The translations under genes were made by a program, and so were the position numbers. A DNA stretch of 64,000 nt from Crystallibacter permensis (GTDB lineage: Bacteria; Actinomycetota; Actinomycetes; Actinomycetales; Micrococcaceae), in assembly GCF_025960875.1 (NCBI RefSeq), contig NZ_JAODLR010000002.1:124001-188000 (forward strand), written 5' to 3'. Shown one piece after another: positions 37,099 through 46,371 of the stretch. The notes beneath the pieces were generated by a model that saw only the letters and a list, made by a program, of their open reading frames with translations, was not told the DNA's origin and made no database searches. How positions within the stretch are numbered: position 1 is the stretch's first letter; each line of letters begins with the position of its first letter.

Positions 37099-38421
37099 AT
37101 GACGGATATTTTTGCATCCCTGGAGTCCGAGGTCCGCAGCTACAGCCGGGGCTGGGACACTGTTTTCGACCATGCTGCCGGGGACTCGTTGTACAGCGAG
37201 GACGGCACAGAGTATCTGGATTTTTTCTCAGGCGCCGGAGCACTCAACTATGGGCACAATAATCCGCTCCTGCTGGAACCGCTGATCACGTACTTGCGCT
37301 CGGGCTCGGTAGTTCATTCGCTCGATATGAAGACGACGGCGAAGCGGCGATTCTTAGAGACGTTCTTGGAACTGATCCTAGTACCGCGCGGGATGGACTA
37401 TAAGGTCATGTTCACCGGTCCCACCGGAACGAACAGTGTTGAAGCGGCGCTGAAACTGGCTCGCAAGGTGACTGGCCGGCATCAGGTGCTGAGCTTCACC
37501 AACGCGTTTCACGGGATGACCCTCGGCGCACTGGCGGTAACCGGCAATTCCATGAAACGCCAGGGGGCAGGAGTTCCGCTCAACAACGCCTCCAGCATTC
37601 CTTATGATGGCTATCTTGACCGGCAGACGGAAGATTTGCTGTGGCTGCAGCGCTCATTGGAGGACAGCGGATCCGGGCTGGACAAACCCGCCGCAGTCAT
37701 TGTGGAGACGGTTCAGGGCGAGGGAGGGCTCAGGGCAGCCAGTGGAGCTTGGTTGCGCCGGCTCGCTGATATCTGTCAACAGCACGGTGTCCTTCTCATT
37801 GTGGACGATGTTCAAGCCGGGTGCGGGCGTACCGGCACGTTTTTCAGTTTCGAGGAAGCAGGCATCCGTCCCGACATTGTCTGCCTGTCCAAGTCGCTTT
37901 CCGGTTTCGGGCTTCCGCTGGCCATTACGCTGCTCAAGCCCGAACTGGACATCTGGCAGCCCGGGGAGCACAACGGCACATTCCGAGGCCATAACCCGGC
38001 CTTCGTGACCGGGACTGCTGCGCTGGAGCATTTCTGGAACGGCCGCGGATTCGAGCAACAGATCGCCGCCCGGGCCGTACAGCTGCACGCAGCTCTGGCA
38101 ACGCTGGCGGCCGGCATAGAAGGCGCTCGCGTCCGCGGCCGAGGGCTCCTGGCCGGCCTCTATTTTCCGGACCGGACAATGGCACGAAAAATTGCCGCCG
38201 AATCCTTCGCCCGCGGCTTGCTGGTAGAAACCTCCGGACCGGAGGGAGAAGTGGTCAAAGTCATGCCGGCGCTGACGATCAGCGCGGAGAACATGGCCCG
38301 CGGGCTCGACCTTCTCGCAGGGGCGGTCCGCTCGGTTAGCTGTGAACGGCCCGAAGAACTATCAAGTGACTTCGGCGGGGAAGTCCTTGAGCCACCGGCG
38401 TCCAGCTCAGTTCTGCAGTAG
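37099..38421 (+). CDS. EctB-type diaminobutyrate-2-oxoglutarate aminotransferase
   Basis: A 440-residue class III PLP aminotransferase. It converts aspartate semialdehyde and glutamate to L-2,4-diaminobutyrate. Features: GAGALNYGHNNP, FTGPTGTNSVEAALKLAR, NAFHGMTLGALAVTGN, the aspartate of IVDDVQAGCGRTG and the PLP lysine in VCLSKSLSGFG. No ectA or ectC follows, so ectoine is not the product. The ATG at 37099 has AAGGAAGAG upstream. It is the first gene of the plus-strand module and would make the monomer for synthetase 2. Confidence 0.88.
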   Translation: MTDIFASLESEVRSYSRGWDTVFDHAAGDSLYSEDGTEYLDFFSGAGALNYGHNNPLLLEPLITYLRSGSVVHSLDMKTTAKRRFLETFLELILVPRGMDYKVMFTGPTGTNSVEAALKLARKVTGRHQVLSFTNAFHGMTLGALAVTGNSMKRQGAGVPLNNASSIPYDGYLDRQTEDLLWLQRSLEDSGSGLDKPAAVIVETVQGEGGLRAASGAWLRRLADICQQHGVLLIVDDVQAGCGRTGTFFSFEEAGIRPDIVCLSKSLSGFGLPLAITLLKPELDIWQPGEHNGTFRGHNPAFVTGTAALEHFWNGRGFEQQIAARAVQLHAALATLAAGIEGARVRGRGLLAGLYFPDRTMARKIAAESFARGLLVETSGPEGEVVKVMPALTISAENMARGLDLLAGAVRSVSCERPEELSSDFGGEVLEPPASSSVLQ

Positions 38422-38531
38422 GCGGTCAGCACGTCGGGTCCGAGCACACATTGGCAAGCGGCGGATAGCGCGCCGGATGCACCAGGAGAACAGGCCGGAG
38501 TTGTAGCGGCAGTCCAAGAGATGGGGTCAGG

Positions 38532-40010
38532 GTGAACAACTTCAAGCGCCTGGATGAAGCTATTGTCCGCATGGCGAACGACGCATTCGCCCAGCAGCAC
38601 AGCGCCCCGACGATCGATGGGCCACTGCCGCTAGACATACTGCCGCCAGCGGTGGGCACGGCGGGACACTCGAAGAATGTCATAGTGCAGAAGTACGGCG
38701 GCTCATCGGTGGCGGATGCCGCAGGTATTCGGCGCGTTGCTCAGCGGGTGGCCGAGACACAGGCATCTGGACATCAGGTAGTAGCGGTGGTCTCCGCTAT
38801 GGGCGACGCCACCGACGACTTGTTGGATCTCGCGGCCAGTGTTTCGCCTCATCCGCCTGCCCGGGAGCTCGACACCTTATTGACGACCGGTGAACTCGTT
38901 TCCGCGGCCTTGCTGGCGATCGCGTTGGCGGATCTGGGAGCCGATGTTCGGACATTCACAGGAAGCGCGGCGGGCCTCATTACCGACGACTTCCATGGCA
39001 AAGCCCGCATTGTCGATGTCGACCCGCGCCGGATCCGCGCCTGCCTGAAGAACGGTCAGATCGCCGTCGTGGCAGGTTTCCAGGGCAGGAGCCGCAAAGG
39101 GAAGACGGTCACCACTCTCGGGAGGGGAGGCTCGGACCTGACCGCCGTCGCGCTCGCCGCAGCACTAGGCGCAAGCGTCTGTGAGGTCTATACGGATGTC
39201 GACGGTATCTACACGGCGGATCCGCGGATCGTTCCCAATGCCCGCAAGATCGATGTGCTCGCCAGCGAGGAAATGCTTGAGTTCGCAGCCTCGGGAGCAA
39301 AGGTTCTCCACCTCCGATGCATCGAGTACGCTCGCCGCTTCGGCGTTCCGATTCATGTCCGATCCTCGTTCGCGCAAAAGCAGGGCACAATGATTCTGCC
39401 CAGTCTCGACCAGCACCATTCGGAGGCGCAGGCAGGCGAACAGACTCTGGTTTCGAACGTGGCAAGCGTCAACTCTGCAGCACAAGTCACCGTCGCTGGT
39501 ATCCCAGACTGCTCCAGGACCGCCGCACGGCTCCTTCAGGACCTCGCCGCAGCGGGACTGAGCATTGAAATGCTCGCCCAAAACCCGCGAGATGCCAGCA
39601 CCGAACTCGCCGATATCACTTTTACCCTTCCGTCCGCGGAGGTGCCGGCAGCGATTGCGGCTCTGGACGCGGCCCAGAGCCGCATCGGATTCGAAGCCCT
39701 CCACCACAACGACGAAGTAGGCAAGGTCTCGCTCACCGGACTTGGGATGCGCTCTTCCCCCACTGCCTTCAGCACATTTTTCCAAGCGCTGGCCGACGCC
39801 GGAATCAGTCCGGAAATCATCTCAATTTCGGAACTGTGCATCGCGGCTGTGACGCCTGCCAATCAGCTTGCCGATGCTGTCCGCGCGCTCCAGATCGCTT
39901 TTGGTCTAACGCCGCCGGAGGAGGAAGTGGCGGCCGATCCGCACGCCAGACACACGTCCCCTGTTCGTGTTCAGGCGGCCGCGTCAACGGGGCAAAGGGA
40001 ATTTCCATGA
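38532..40010 (+). CDS. Aspartate kinase (cluster-linked, altered ACT sites)
   Basis: A 492-residue aspartokinase that phosphorylates aspartate, the entry to aspartate semialdehyde, diaminobutyrate and lysine. The kinase core has VQKYGGSSVADA, GFQGRSRKGKTVTTLGRGGSD and VYTDVDGIYTADPR. Two ACT domains follow. Positions usually PDKPGEAA and MRSHPGV read PDCSRTAA and MRSSPTAF, and SEIRIS reads SELCIA. These are allosteric-pocket positions in feedback-controlled enzymes, so weak inhibition is likely but unproven. A 45-residue N-terminal extension is present. GTG at 38532. No asd gene adjoins it, unlike the housekeeping locus. Confidence 0.9.
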   Translation: MNNFKRLDEAIVRMANDAFAQQHSAPTIDGPLPLDILPPAVGTAGHSKNVIVQKYGGSSVADAAGIRRVAQRVAETQASGHQVVAVVSAMGDATDDLLDLAASVSPHPPARELDTLLTTGELVSAALLAIALADLGADVRTFTGSAAGLITDDFHGKARIVDVDPRRIRACLKNGQIAVVAGFQGRSRKGKTVTTLGRGGSDLTAVALAAALGASVCEVYTDVDGIYTADPRIVPNARKIDVLASEEMLEFAASGAKVLHLRCIEYARRFGVPIHVRSSFAQKQGTMILPSLDQHHSEAQAGEQTLVSNVASVNSAAQVTVAGIPDCSRTAARLLQDLAAAGLSIEMLAQNPRDASTELADITFTLPSAEVPAAIAALDAAQSRIGFEALHHNDEVGKVSLTGLGMRSSPTAFSTFFQALADAGISPEIISISELCIAAVTPANQLADAVRALQIAFGLTPPEEEVAADPHARHTSPVRVQAAASTGQREFP

Positions 40011-40152
40011 CATTCGGCTGGAAGGGAAGGCGGACGCTTGGACGCCCTGCTCGTGCTGGCCCGTTCCCGCGGTCAAAAACCACCTCAGCCGGCCCCTAAC
40101 CGAGACACGCCCCCCCCCAGACACCGAAAGCACAGTAAAACGAGAGGTACCG

Positions 40153-43100
40153 ATGGCTCTGGCTGATAATTCCTATCCTGCACGCGACCGTGAAGGCCAG
40201 GTCTCTGCCGGCCGGGCCGACGAGCATGTCAAACTCGCCGGACGGAGCGTCGAACTCAGCGAGTCAAAGTTCAGCGCAGCGCCGTATGAGGTGCTCTCGG
40301 ACCCTTCGGCACGCGCAACTGACGCAGTTCATGAGACGGTGCCAGCTACTTTGGACCAGTTGCTGCTGCAGTCCTCGCACCACCAGAGTGTGCGGTGGTC
40401 ACCGGGTGAGCGTCTGGAAACGCTCTTCGAGAGCCAATGCGACTCGTTACGCCGCGATGGCCGATCAGGCCAGTTGGCGGTCGACTCCGGGGACTCGACG
40501 TTGACCTACGATCAGCTGGACGCGCAGGCCAATCAGCTGGCCCGTCATTTGCTGGCCGACGGCGCACAGGCCGGCGACCGCATTGCGCTGCTGTTCGACA
40601 GCGCGGTGTGGTCCTATGTCGCGATGCTGGCGGTGCTGAAGATTCAGGCGGCGTATGTTCCGTTGGACGCCGGGTTCCCCACGGACCGGATGGGATACAT
40701 CATGGAGGACTCCGGGACCAGCCGCGTGCTGACCCAGAGCCACCTGACCAGTCTCTTGCCGGAAGTCTGCTGCCGCGCTCTGGCTTTGGACGCGGCCGCC
40801 ACGGACGTGGCGGGTCTGCCTGGCTCCCGACTCACGGACATCGAGAAGCCCGAACCGGTCGAGGACTTGGCCTACGTCATCTATACTTCGGGGTCCACCG
40901 GCCGCCCCAAGGGGGTGGGCATCGAACACTCCAGCATTTGCAACTTCGTCCGCGTCGCCGCCGAGGTCTACGGATATCAGAGCGACGACCGTGTCTATCA
41001 GGGGCTGACGATCGCCTTCGACTTCTCGGTCGAGGAGATGTGGGTGCCGTGGATGGTCGGAGCGACGCTGGTGCCCAAGCCGAGTTCGAAGAGCCTGCTC
41101 GGAGCGGACCTGGGACGCTTCGTAACCGACAACCGTATTTCCGCGATGTGTTGTGTACCAACCCTGCTGGCCACGCTGGAGGATGAGCTCCCCGGCCTGC
41201 GTTTCCTGCTCGTCTCCGGTGAAGCCTGCCCGCGCGATCTGGCCGAGCGCTGGCACCGGCCGGGCCGGCGATTCCTCAATGTCTACGGACCTACCGAAGC
41301 GACAGTGACCGCCACGTGGGACGTCATGCACCCCAACAAGCCCATTACCCTCGGTCAGCCCCTGCCGACCTACACGACCATGATCCTGGATCCCGAGAAG
41401 CCACGGGCCCTGCCGCGGGGCGAGATGGGTGAGATCGGCATCGCCGGGATCGGACTCGCAGTCGGGTACATGAACCATCCCGAGAAGACGAATGCAGTCT
41501 TCATCCCCGACTTCATGGGCATTCCGAACAACCCCTCCGGACGCATCTACCGCAGCGGCGACCTTGGCCGCATCACGGACGACGGGTTGATCGAGTACTA
41601 CGGCCGGATCGACACCCAGGTCAAGATCCGCGGATACCGGATTGAGCTGTCCGAGATTGAATCGGTGCTCCTGCAAGTCCCCGGGATCGCGCAGGCAGTG
41701 GTCGCGACGCATGAATCAGCACCGGGGATGACAGAGCTCGCCGCGTTCTATACGTTGCGCAACGGCGTCTCCGATCTCGCGCCGCAGCTGATCAGGGAGG
41801 AGCTCCGCGACCGGCTGCCGAGCTACATGATCCCGGCCTTCTACGAGCAGCTTGAGACCATGCCGATGCTGCCCAGCGACAAAGCCGACCGGAAGAACCT
41901 GCCGACGCCCAGCCACCGGGTGAGCGCTTCAGTCGACGCCGAGTACTCTGAGCCCACCACGGATATCGAGGCGGCTCTGGCCGAGCAGCTTGCTGCCGTG
42001 CTGGGAATGGGACGCGTCTCCGTCGAGGCTCACATCTTCGACAACCTCGGGGCGAACTCCCTGCTGATTGCGCACTTCTCCGCCGCGCTGCGCAAAAACT
42101 CCGACCTGCCACCGGTCGGCGTCCAGGACATCTACGAGCATCCGACGATTCGAGGTCTAGCTGCGGCAATCGCAGCTCCGGCCACCGCCGACGTATGGGC
42201 GGAACACGAACCACGTCCCCGGCCCAAACGAAGGCGGGCCACCACTTTCGACATCGTGCTCTGCGGTTTTCTGCAGGCCGTGTTCACCATCGGCTACTCA
42301 TATGCCTTCATGACCGCGATGGTGGTCGGTTATACCTGGGTCGCTGCAGGGGCCGGTGTCCTGGAAGTCTGGGGACGTGCGGTCATCTTCGGGGCCAGCG
42401 TCTTTTTCGCCCTCGCCATCGTCCCGATCCTGCTTAAATGGATGATCATTGGGCGGTGGGAAGAACAGAACATCCGTATCTGGAGTCTGTCATATGTCCG
42501 ATTCTGGTTCGTCCGGGTCCTGCTCAGAATCAACCCGATGGTCTTCTTTATCGGCACTCCCATCCTTCCGTTCTATCTGCGTTTGCTGGGCGCCAAGATC
42601 GGCTCCAACGTCACCATCCTGACTCCCACGATTCCAGTGTGTACCGATCTGTTGACGATCGGCGAGGGGACTGTGATCAACAAGGACACGCGGTACCTTT
42701 GCTATCGCGCCCATAACGGATGGATTCAGACGGGGAGGGTCACGCTCGGCAAGGACGTTCAGGTAAGCGAGAAGTGCGTCCTGGATATCGGCTCCGCGAT
42801 GGGTGACGGGGCGCAGTTAGGGCACTCGTCCTCGCTGCAGCGACTGCAGTCCGTGCCCCCAGGCGAAAGCTGGCATGGATCACCTGCCATGCCGACCGAC
42901 GTAAACTACCGGGTGGTGGAGCCGCTGCGGAGCAGCCTGCGCCGGCGGGTAATCTACAGTGCCTTCGTCCTGATCAACAACACGGTGCTGTTCAGCCCAC
43001 TGGGTCTGTTTGCCATCGCGCAGCTCGTGCCGGCCTATCTGCAAACCGGGCATCTGAACTATTCGAACCCGCGGTTCTACGCCGATCTGGTGCTGGTCTC

Positions 43101-44358
43101 GTTCGTCTTGCTGTTCGGCGGCCTGCTTACCGCTTTGGTCGGGGTGCTGACGCTTCCTCGGCTGCTCAACCTCTTGATCAAGCCGGGGCAGACCTACCCT
43201 CTATATGGCCTACGCTATGCGGTCCACCGGGCAATCTTCCGGATGACCAATGTCTTCCAATTCATGCATATCACCGCGGACAGCTCCCTGGTCGTGCACT
43301 ACCTCCGACTACTGGGTTATAAACAACCCAACCTGGAGCAGACCGGATCGAACTTCGGTCCCGAACTCACCCATGAGAATCCATACCTGACCACAGTGGG
43401 ATCCGGGACCATGGTTTCAGACGGCCTGTCGATCATGAACGCCGAGTACTCGGGCACGTCCTTCCGTGTCTCCGAGGTGAAAATCGGGGCGAAGAATTTC
43501 TTCGGCAATGACGTTCCGTATCCCGCCAGTGCCCGTGCCGGCGACAACATTCTCTTCGCCACAAAAGCCATGGTCCCTATCCACGGCGAGGTGCGCCGGG
43601 ATGTCGGTCTGCTGGGTTCACCGGCATTCGAGATTCCACGAACGGTCGATCGAGACGCAGCGTTCCTCAAGATAGACAGCCGGGACGAGATCGCCCGCAG
43701 GTTGCCGGCCAAGAACTGGCACAATGCAGTGACGATTGGGCTGTACCTGCTCAGCCGGTGGGCTCTCGTCCTCGCCGGCCTGCTGTCGGCCTCGCTCGCG
43801 CTTACCTTATTCCCGGACGTTGAGGGACTCGGGCTCTATGTGGGCACCGTCAGTTTCTTCACCTTCATGATCGCCTTCTTGATCGTGCTCGAGCGGGCCG
43901 CCCAGGGATTCAAACCGCTGAGTCCGATGATGTGTTCGGTCTATGACGTGAAGTTCTGGCGGCACGAACGGTTCTGGAAGTTCATTACTTATCCGCTGCC
44001 TTTCTTGGATGGGACCCCGTTCAAGCCCTTGTTCTGGCGCCTGCAGGGCGTGCGGATGGGCAGACGGGTCTTCGACGACGGCTGCACCATTCCGGAGAAG
44101 ACTCTGGTCAGTATTGGCGACGACACGACGCTCAACGCCCACAGCATCGTGCAGTGTCACTCGATGGAGGACGGCGTCTTCAAATTGGACGCCATCACTA
44201 TCGGCCGCGAAGTCACAGTGGGGATCGGTATCTACCTGCATTACGACGTCGTCATGGGCGATGGTTCGGTGCTGGAGGCCGACTCCTTCTTGATGAAGGG
44301 GAGCCAAGTGCCGGAAGGCGCCCGGTACGGCGGCAACCCTGCACAGGAAATCGCATAG
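40153..44358 (+). CDS. Pls/PosA-type poly(amino acid) synthetase 2 (poly-diaminobutyrate-like)
   Basis: A 1401-residue membrane NRPS, distinct from synthetase 1. The adenylation domain (about 88-585) has IYTSGSTGRPKG (243-254), FDFSVEEMW (289-297), NVYGPTEA, YRSGDLG, GRIDTQVKIRGYRIEL and A10 Lys577. The carrier serine is 636 (LGANSLL). Transmembrane helices and three tandem hexapeptide-type C domains follow, ending with YGGNPAQEIA. Residues 12-36 look like a leftover A8 motif from another adenylation domain. Linked aspartokinase and aminotransferase imply L-2,4-diaminobutyrate as monomer. The ATG follows GAGAGG. It starts 142 bases after the kinase. Confidence 0.88.
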   Translation: MALADNSYPARDREGQVSAGRADEHVKLAGRSVELSESKFSAAPYEVLSDPSARATDAVHETVPATLDQLLLQSSHHQSVRWSPGERLETLFESQCDSLRRDGRSGQLAVDSGDSTLTYDQLDAQANQLARHLLADGAQAGDRIALLFDSAVWSYVAMLAVLKIQAAYVPLDAGFPTDRMGYIMEDSGTSRVLTQSHLTSLLPEVCCRALALDAAATDVAGLPGSRLTDIEKPEPVEDLAYVIYTSGSTGRPKGVGIEHSSICNFVRVAAEVYGYQSDDRVYQGLTIAFDFSVEEMWVPWMVGATLVPKPSSKSLLGADLGRFVTDNRISAMCCVPTLLATLEDELPGLRFLLVSGEACPRDLAERWHRPGRRFLNVYGPTEATVTATWDVMHPNKPITLGQPLPTYTTMILDPEKPRALPRGEMGEIGIAGIGLAVGYMNHPEKTNAVFIPDFMGIPNNPSGRIYRSGDLGRITDDGLIEYYGRIDTQVKIRGYRIELSEIESVLLQVPGIAQAVVATHESAPGMTELAAFYTLRNGVSDLAPQLIREELRDRLPSYMIPAFYEQLETMPMLPSDKADRKNLPTPSHRVSASVDAEYSEPTTDIEAALAEQLAAVLGMGRVSVEAHIFDNLGANSLLIAHFSAALRKNSDLPPVGVQDIYEHPTIRGLAAAIAAPATADVWAEHEPRPRPKRRRATTFDIVLCGFLQAVFTIGYSYAFMTAMVVGYTWVAAGAGVLEVWGRAVIFGASVFFALAIVPILLKWMIIGRWEEQNIRIWSLSYVRFWFVRVLLRINPMVFFIGTPILPFYLRLLGAKIGSNVTILTPTIPVCTDLLTIGEGTVINKDTRYLCYRAHNGWIQTGRVTLGKDVQVSEKCVLDIGSAMGDGAQLGHSSSLQRLQSVPPGESWHGSPAMPTDVNYRVVEPLRSSLRRRVIYSAFVLINNTVLFSPLGLFAIAQLVPAYLQTGHLNYSNPRFYADLVLVSFVLLFGGLLTALVGVLTLPRLLNLLIKPGQTYPLYGLRYAVHRAIFRMTNVFQFMHITADSSLVVHYLRLLGYKQPNLEQTGSNFGPELTHENPYLTTVGSGTMVSDGLSIMNAEYSGTSFRVSEVKIGAKNFFGNDVPYPASARAGDNILFATKAMVPIHGEVRRDVGLLGSPAFEIPRTVDRDAAFLKIDSRDEIARRLPAKNWHNAVTIGLYLLSRWALVLAGLLSASLALTLFPDVEGLGLYVGTVSFFTFMIAFLIVLERAAQGFKPLSPMMCSVYDVKFWRHERFWKFITYPLPFLDGTPFKPLFWRLQGVRMGRRVFDDGCTIPEKTLVSIGDDTTLNAHSIVQCHSMEDGVFKLDAITIGREVTVGIGIYLHYDVVMGDGSVLEADSFLMKGSQVPEGARYGGNPAQEIA

Positions 44359-44378
44359 ACCCCGAAAGAAGGACGAAG

Positions 44379-45632
44379 ATGGGCTTGATTCAGGACAGCC
44401 AAGGAGGCCACATCGCCCGAGCAGGCGTGACGTCGACACAGAGTAATACGCGGCTGACCGGCATCGATGCGGCACGCGGTCTAGCCCTGATTGGGTTGAT
44501 GGTCGTCCACATCCTTCCGGGCGAGAATGAGAACACCGGCAACCCAACTTTGCTGTTTCAACCGTTCTTCGGCCACTCCGCAGCGCTGTTCGCTTTCCTG
44601 GCCGGGGCGGGCCTGGCACTGTCATCTGGTGGACCGAGGCCGCACCGGGGGCGGAGGATGGCGGGGAACCGCCTTGGACTGGCGGTCCGGGCCGTCCTTA
44701 TCGGAGTCATAGCCCTAGTGATCGCGGAGTTCATGCCTACGGACGATCCCCCGGCCTATGGCATTCTGCTCTTCTACTCGGTGTTCTTCCTGCTGGCCAT
44801 TCCGTTCCTACATTTAAGACCCAGAGCACTCTTCCTTATTGCAGCGGTCTTCGCAATCGTCTCGCCGATCCTGCTGCAACGGCTGACCCCGGTGCTGCCT
44901 GATTGGTCGTCCACCAACCCCACTCTGGGGCATCTCTTCTCCGAGCCGGCCGCCGTGGCCTCGCAGCTACTGCTGACCGGAACGTACCCGGCACTACCGT
45001 ACATGTGCTACATCCTGGTCGGATTGGGGGTAGGACGGCTGGACCTGCGGAGGAACTCCAGACTCGCCTACGTCGCCGGAACGGGAGCCGCCCTCGCGAT
45101 CTTGGCCAGCGCGACGTCCTCGATCCTGCTCTACCTCGCGGGCGGCTACGAGCAGCTGCTGGCAACTTCCGGAATGACTGTGGAGGGCCTGGACGAAGCC
45201 ATCCTCTGGGGACCTGAGACCGTTCCGGATACCTCCGGGTGGTGGCTCGCCATCGTCACTCCGCACACGAACATGCCGCTGTCGATCGCCAACAGCCTTG
45301 GTCTCGGTCTCCTAGTAACTGGCCTATTCCTCTTGGTCGCACGAAAGGCCGGACGCTGGCTGGCGCCCCTCGCTGCCATGGGCACGATGACCCTGACCCT
45401 CTACTCTGCGCACCTGCTCGCGCTCAGCCCTGAGGTGCACTACCAGGAACCATACGTGTGGTTCCTCGTGCATCTTACGGTCGCCATCGCTTTCAGCATG
45501 ATCTGGAAGCAGTGGCTGGGACAAGGCCCGCTGGAGAGACCGGTTGCTGCGGCCGCCAGAAACTTCCGACGGATCGTCGAATACGCACCGGCAGAAGACT
45601 CTGACGGGGCATCAGGGTCGGCCATCCGTTGA
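44379..45632 (+). CDS. Membrane acyltransferase, HGSNAT/DUF1624-type (copy 2)
   Basis: A 417-residue polytopic paralogue of the 29219-30454 and 51719-53041 proteins, with LTGIDAARGLALIGLMVVHI in the first helix and TMTLTLYSAHLLAL near the end. Starts 20 bases after synthetase 2 with AAGGACG upstream, and its stop overlaps the phosphopantetheinyl transferase ATG (TGATG). The tight linkage makes a role in polymer modification or release likely. Transmembrane N-acetylation of amino groups is proposed by analogy with HGSNAT. Confidence 0.82.
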   Translation: MGLIQDSQGGHIARAGVTSTQSNTRLTGIDAARGLALIGLMVVHILPGENENTGNPTLLFQPFFGHSAALFAFLAGAGLALSSGGPRPHRGRRMAGNRLGLAVRAVLIGVIALVIAEFMPTDDPPAYGILLFYSVFFLLAIPFLHLRPRALFLIAAVFAIVSPILLQRLTPVLPDWSSTNPTLGHLFSEPAAVASQLLLTGTYPALPYMCYILVGLGVGRLDLRRNSRLAYVAGTGAALAILASATSSILLYLAGGYEQLLATSGMTVEGLDEAILWGPETVPDTSGWWLAIVTPHTNMPLSIANSLGLGLLVTGLFLLVARKAGRWLAPLAAMGTMTLTLYSAHLLALSPEVHYQEPYVWFLVHLTVAIAFSMIWKQWLGQGPLERPVAAAARNFRRIVEYAPAEDSDGASGSAIR

Positions 45633-46312
45633 TGAGAGATCTCCTGCCACCGGGGACGTACGCGGCGGAGTGCTTCGGTGACCTGCTGCCAGACGTGGTT
45701 CTTCCGGATGAGTACGCGGCAGTCAGGACGGCGACTGCTGCACGTCGAGGTGAGTTCCACACGGTGCGAGCCCTTGCCCGCCGTGCCTTGGCAGGACTCG
45801 CCCTGGAAGCCCACCATCGATACGAGGTCCATCCGCTGCTGCCGGACGCCCGAGGTGCCCCGATCTGGCCCCTCGGTATCGTCGGCAGTATGACCCATAC
45901 CCTGGACTATCGAGCCGCAGTGGTGGCCAAGTCCAGCACCTACGCCGCCATCGGCTTGGATGCGGAGTCGAACAGGGTATTGCCGCCGGAGGTGTGTGAG
46001 ATTATCTGCCGGCCCGAGGAGTGGTCGATGATCGATGCGCTGTCGCGGCAGGAGCCGTCGCTGCCATGGTCCAGCGTGTTATTCAGCGCGAAGGAATCAG
46101 TGTACAAGGCCTGGTACCCCCTCACGGGGGCATGGTTGGATTTCGACGATGTGTCGGTGCAGATCGAGCACGATCCCCAGACGTTTCAAGCTCGTTTACC
46201 GGCTCCGGCCAGCGTGGGTCAGGCCAGCACGATCGAAGAACTGAACGGCCGCTGGATGGCCACCGCGGACCTGATCCTCACGACCGCATATGTGCCTTCG
46301 GACATTCGCTGA
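45632..46312 (+). CDS. Sfp/EntD-type 4'-phosphopantetheinyl transferase
   Basis: A 226-residue enzyme that moves the phosphopantetheine arm of CoA to carrier-domain serines. Motifs: GSMTHTLDYRAAVVA, the Mg-binding IGLDAE, and FSAKESVYKAWYPL. Its substrates are presumably the carrier domains of both synthetases. Translationally coupled to the acyltransferase gene by a one-base overlap. Confidence 0.92.
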   Translation: MRDLLPPGTYAAECFGDLLPDVVLPDEYAAVRTATAARRGEFHTVRALARRALAGLALEAHHRYEVHPLLPDARGAPIWPLGIVGSMTHTLDYRAAVVAKSSTYAAIGLDAESNRVLPPEVCEIICRPEEWSMIDALSRQEPSLPWSSVLFSAKESVYKAWYPLTGAWLDFDDVSVQIEHDPQTFQARLPAPASVGQASTIEELNGRWMATADLILTTAYVPSDIR

Positions 46313-46371
46313 CCAACAGCCCCGCCGCGCTAGACTACTGCTGTCGTAATTGTTGTAGTCATAAGGATGAC

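Noticed and set aside
37099-40010. Ectoine biosynthesis genes
   Set aside because: An EctB-type aminotransferase and an aspartokinase are present, but ectA, ectC and ectD are missing and a polymer synthetase follows.
31393-44358. Siderophore NRPS cluster
   Set aside because: Both enzymes have a single A-T unit followed by membrane helices and tandem C domains without thioesterase, the Pls/PosA layout; no iron transport or hydroxylase genes are near.
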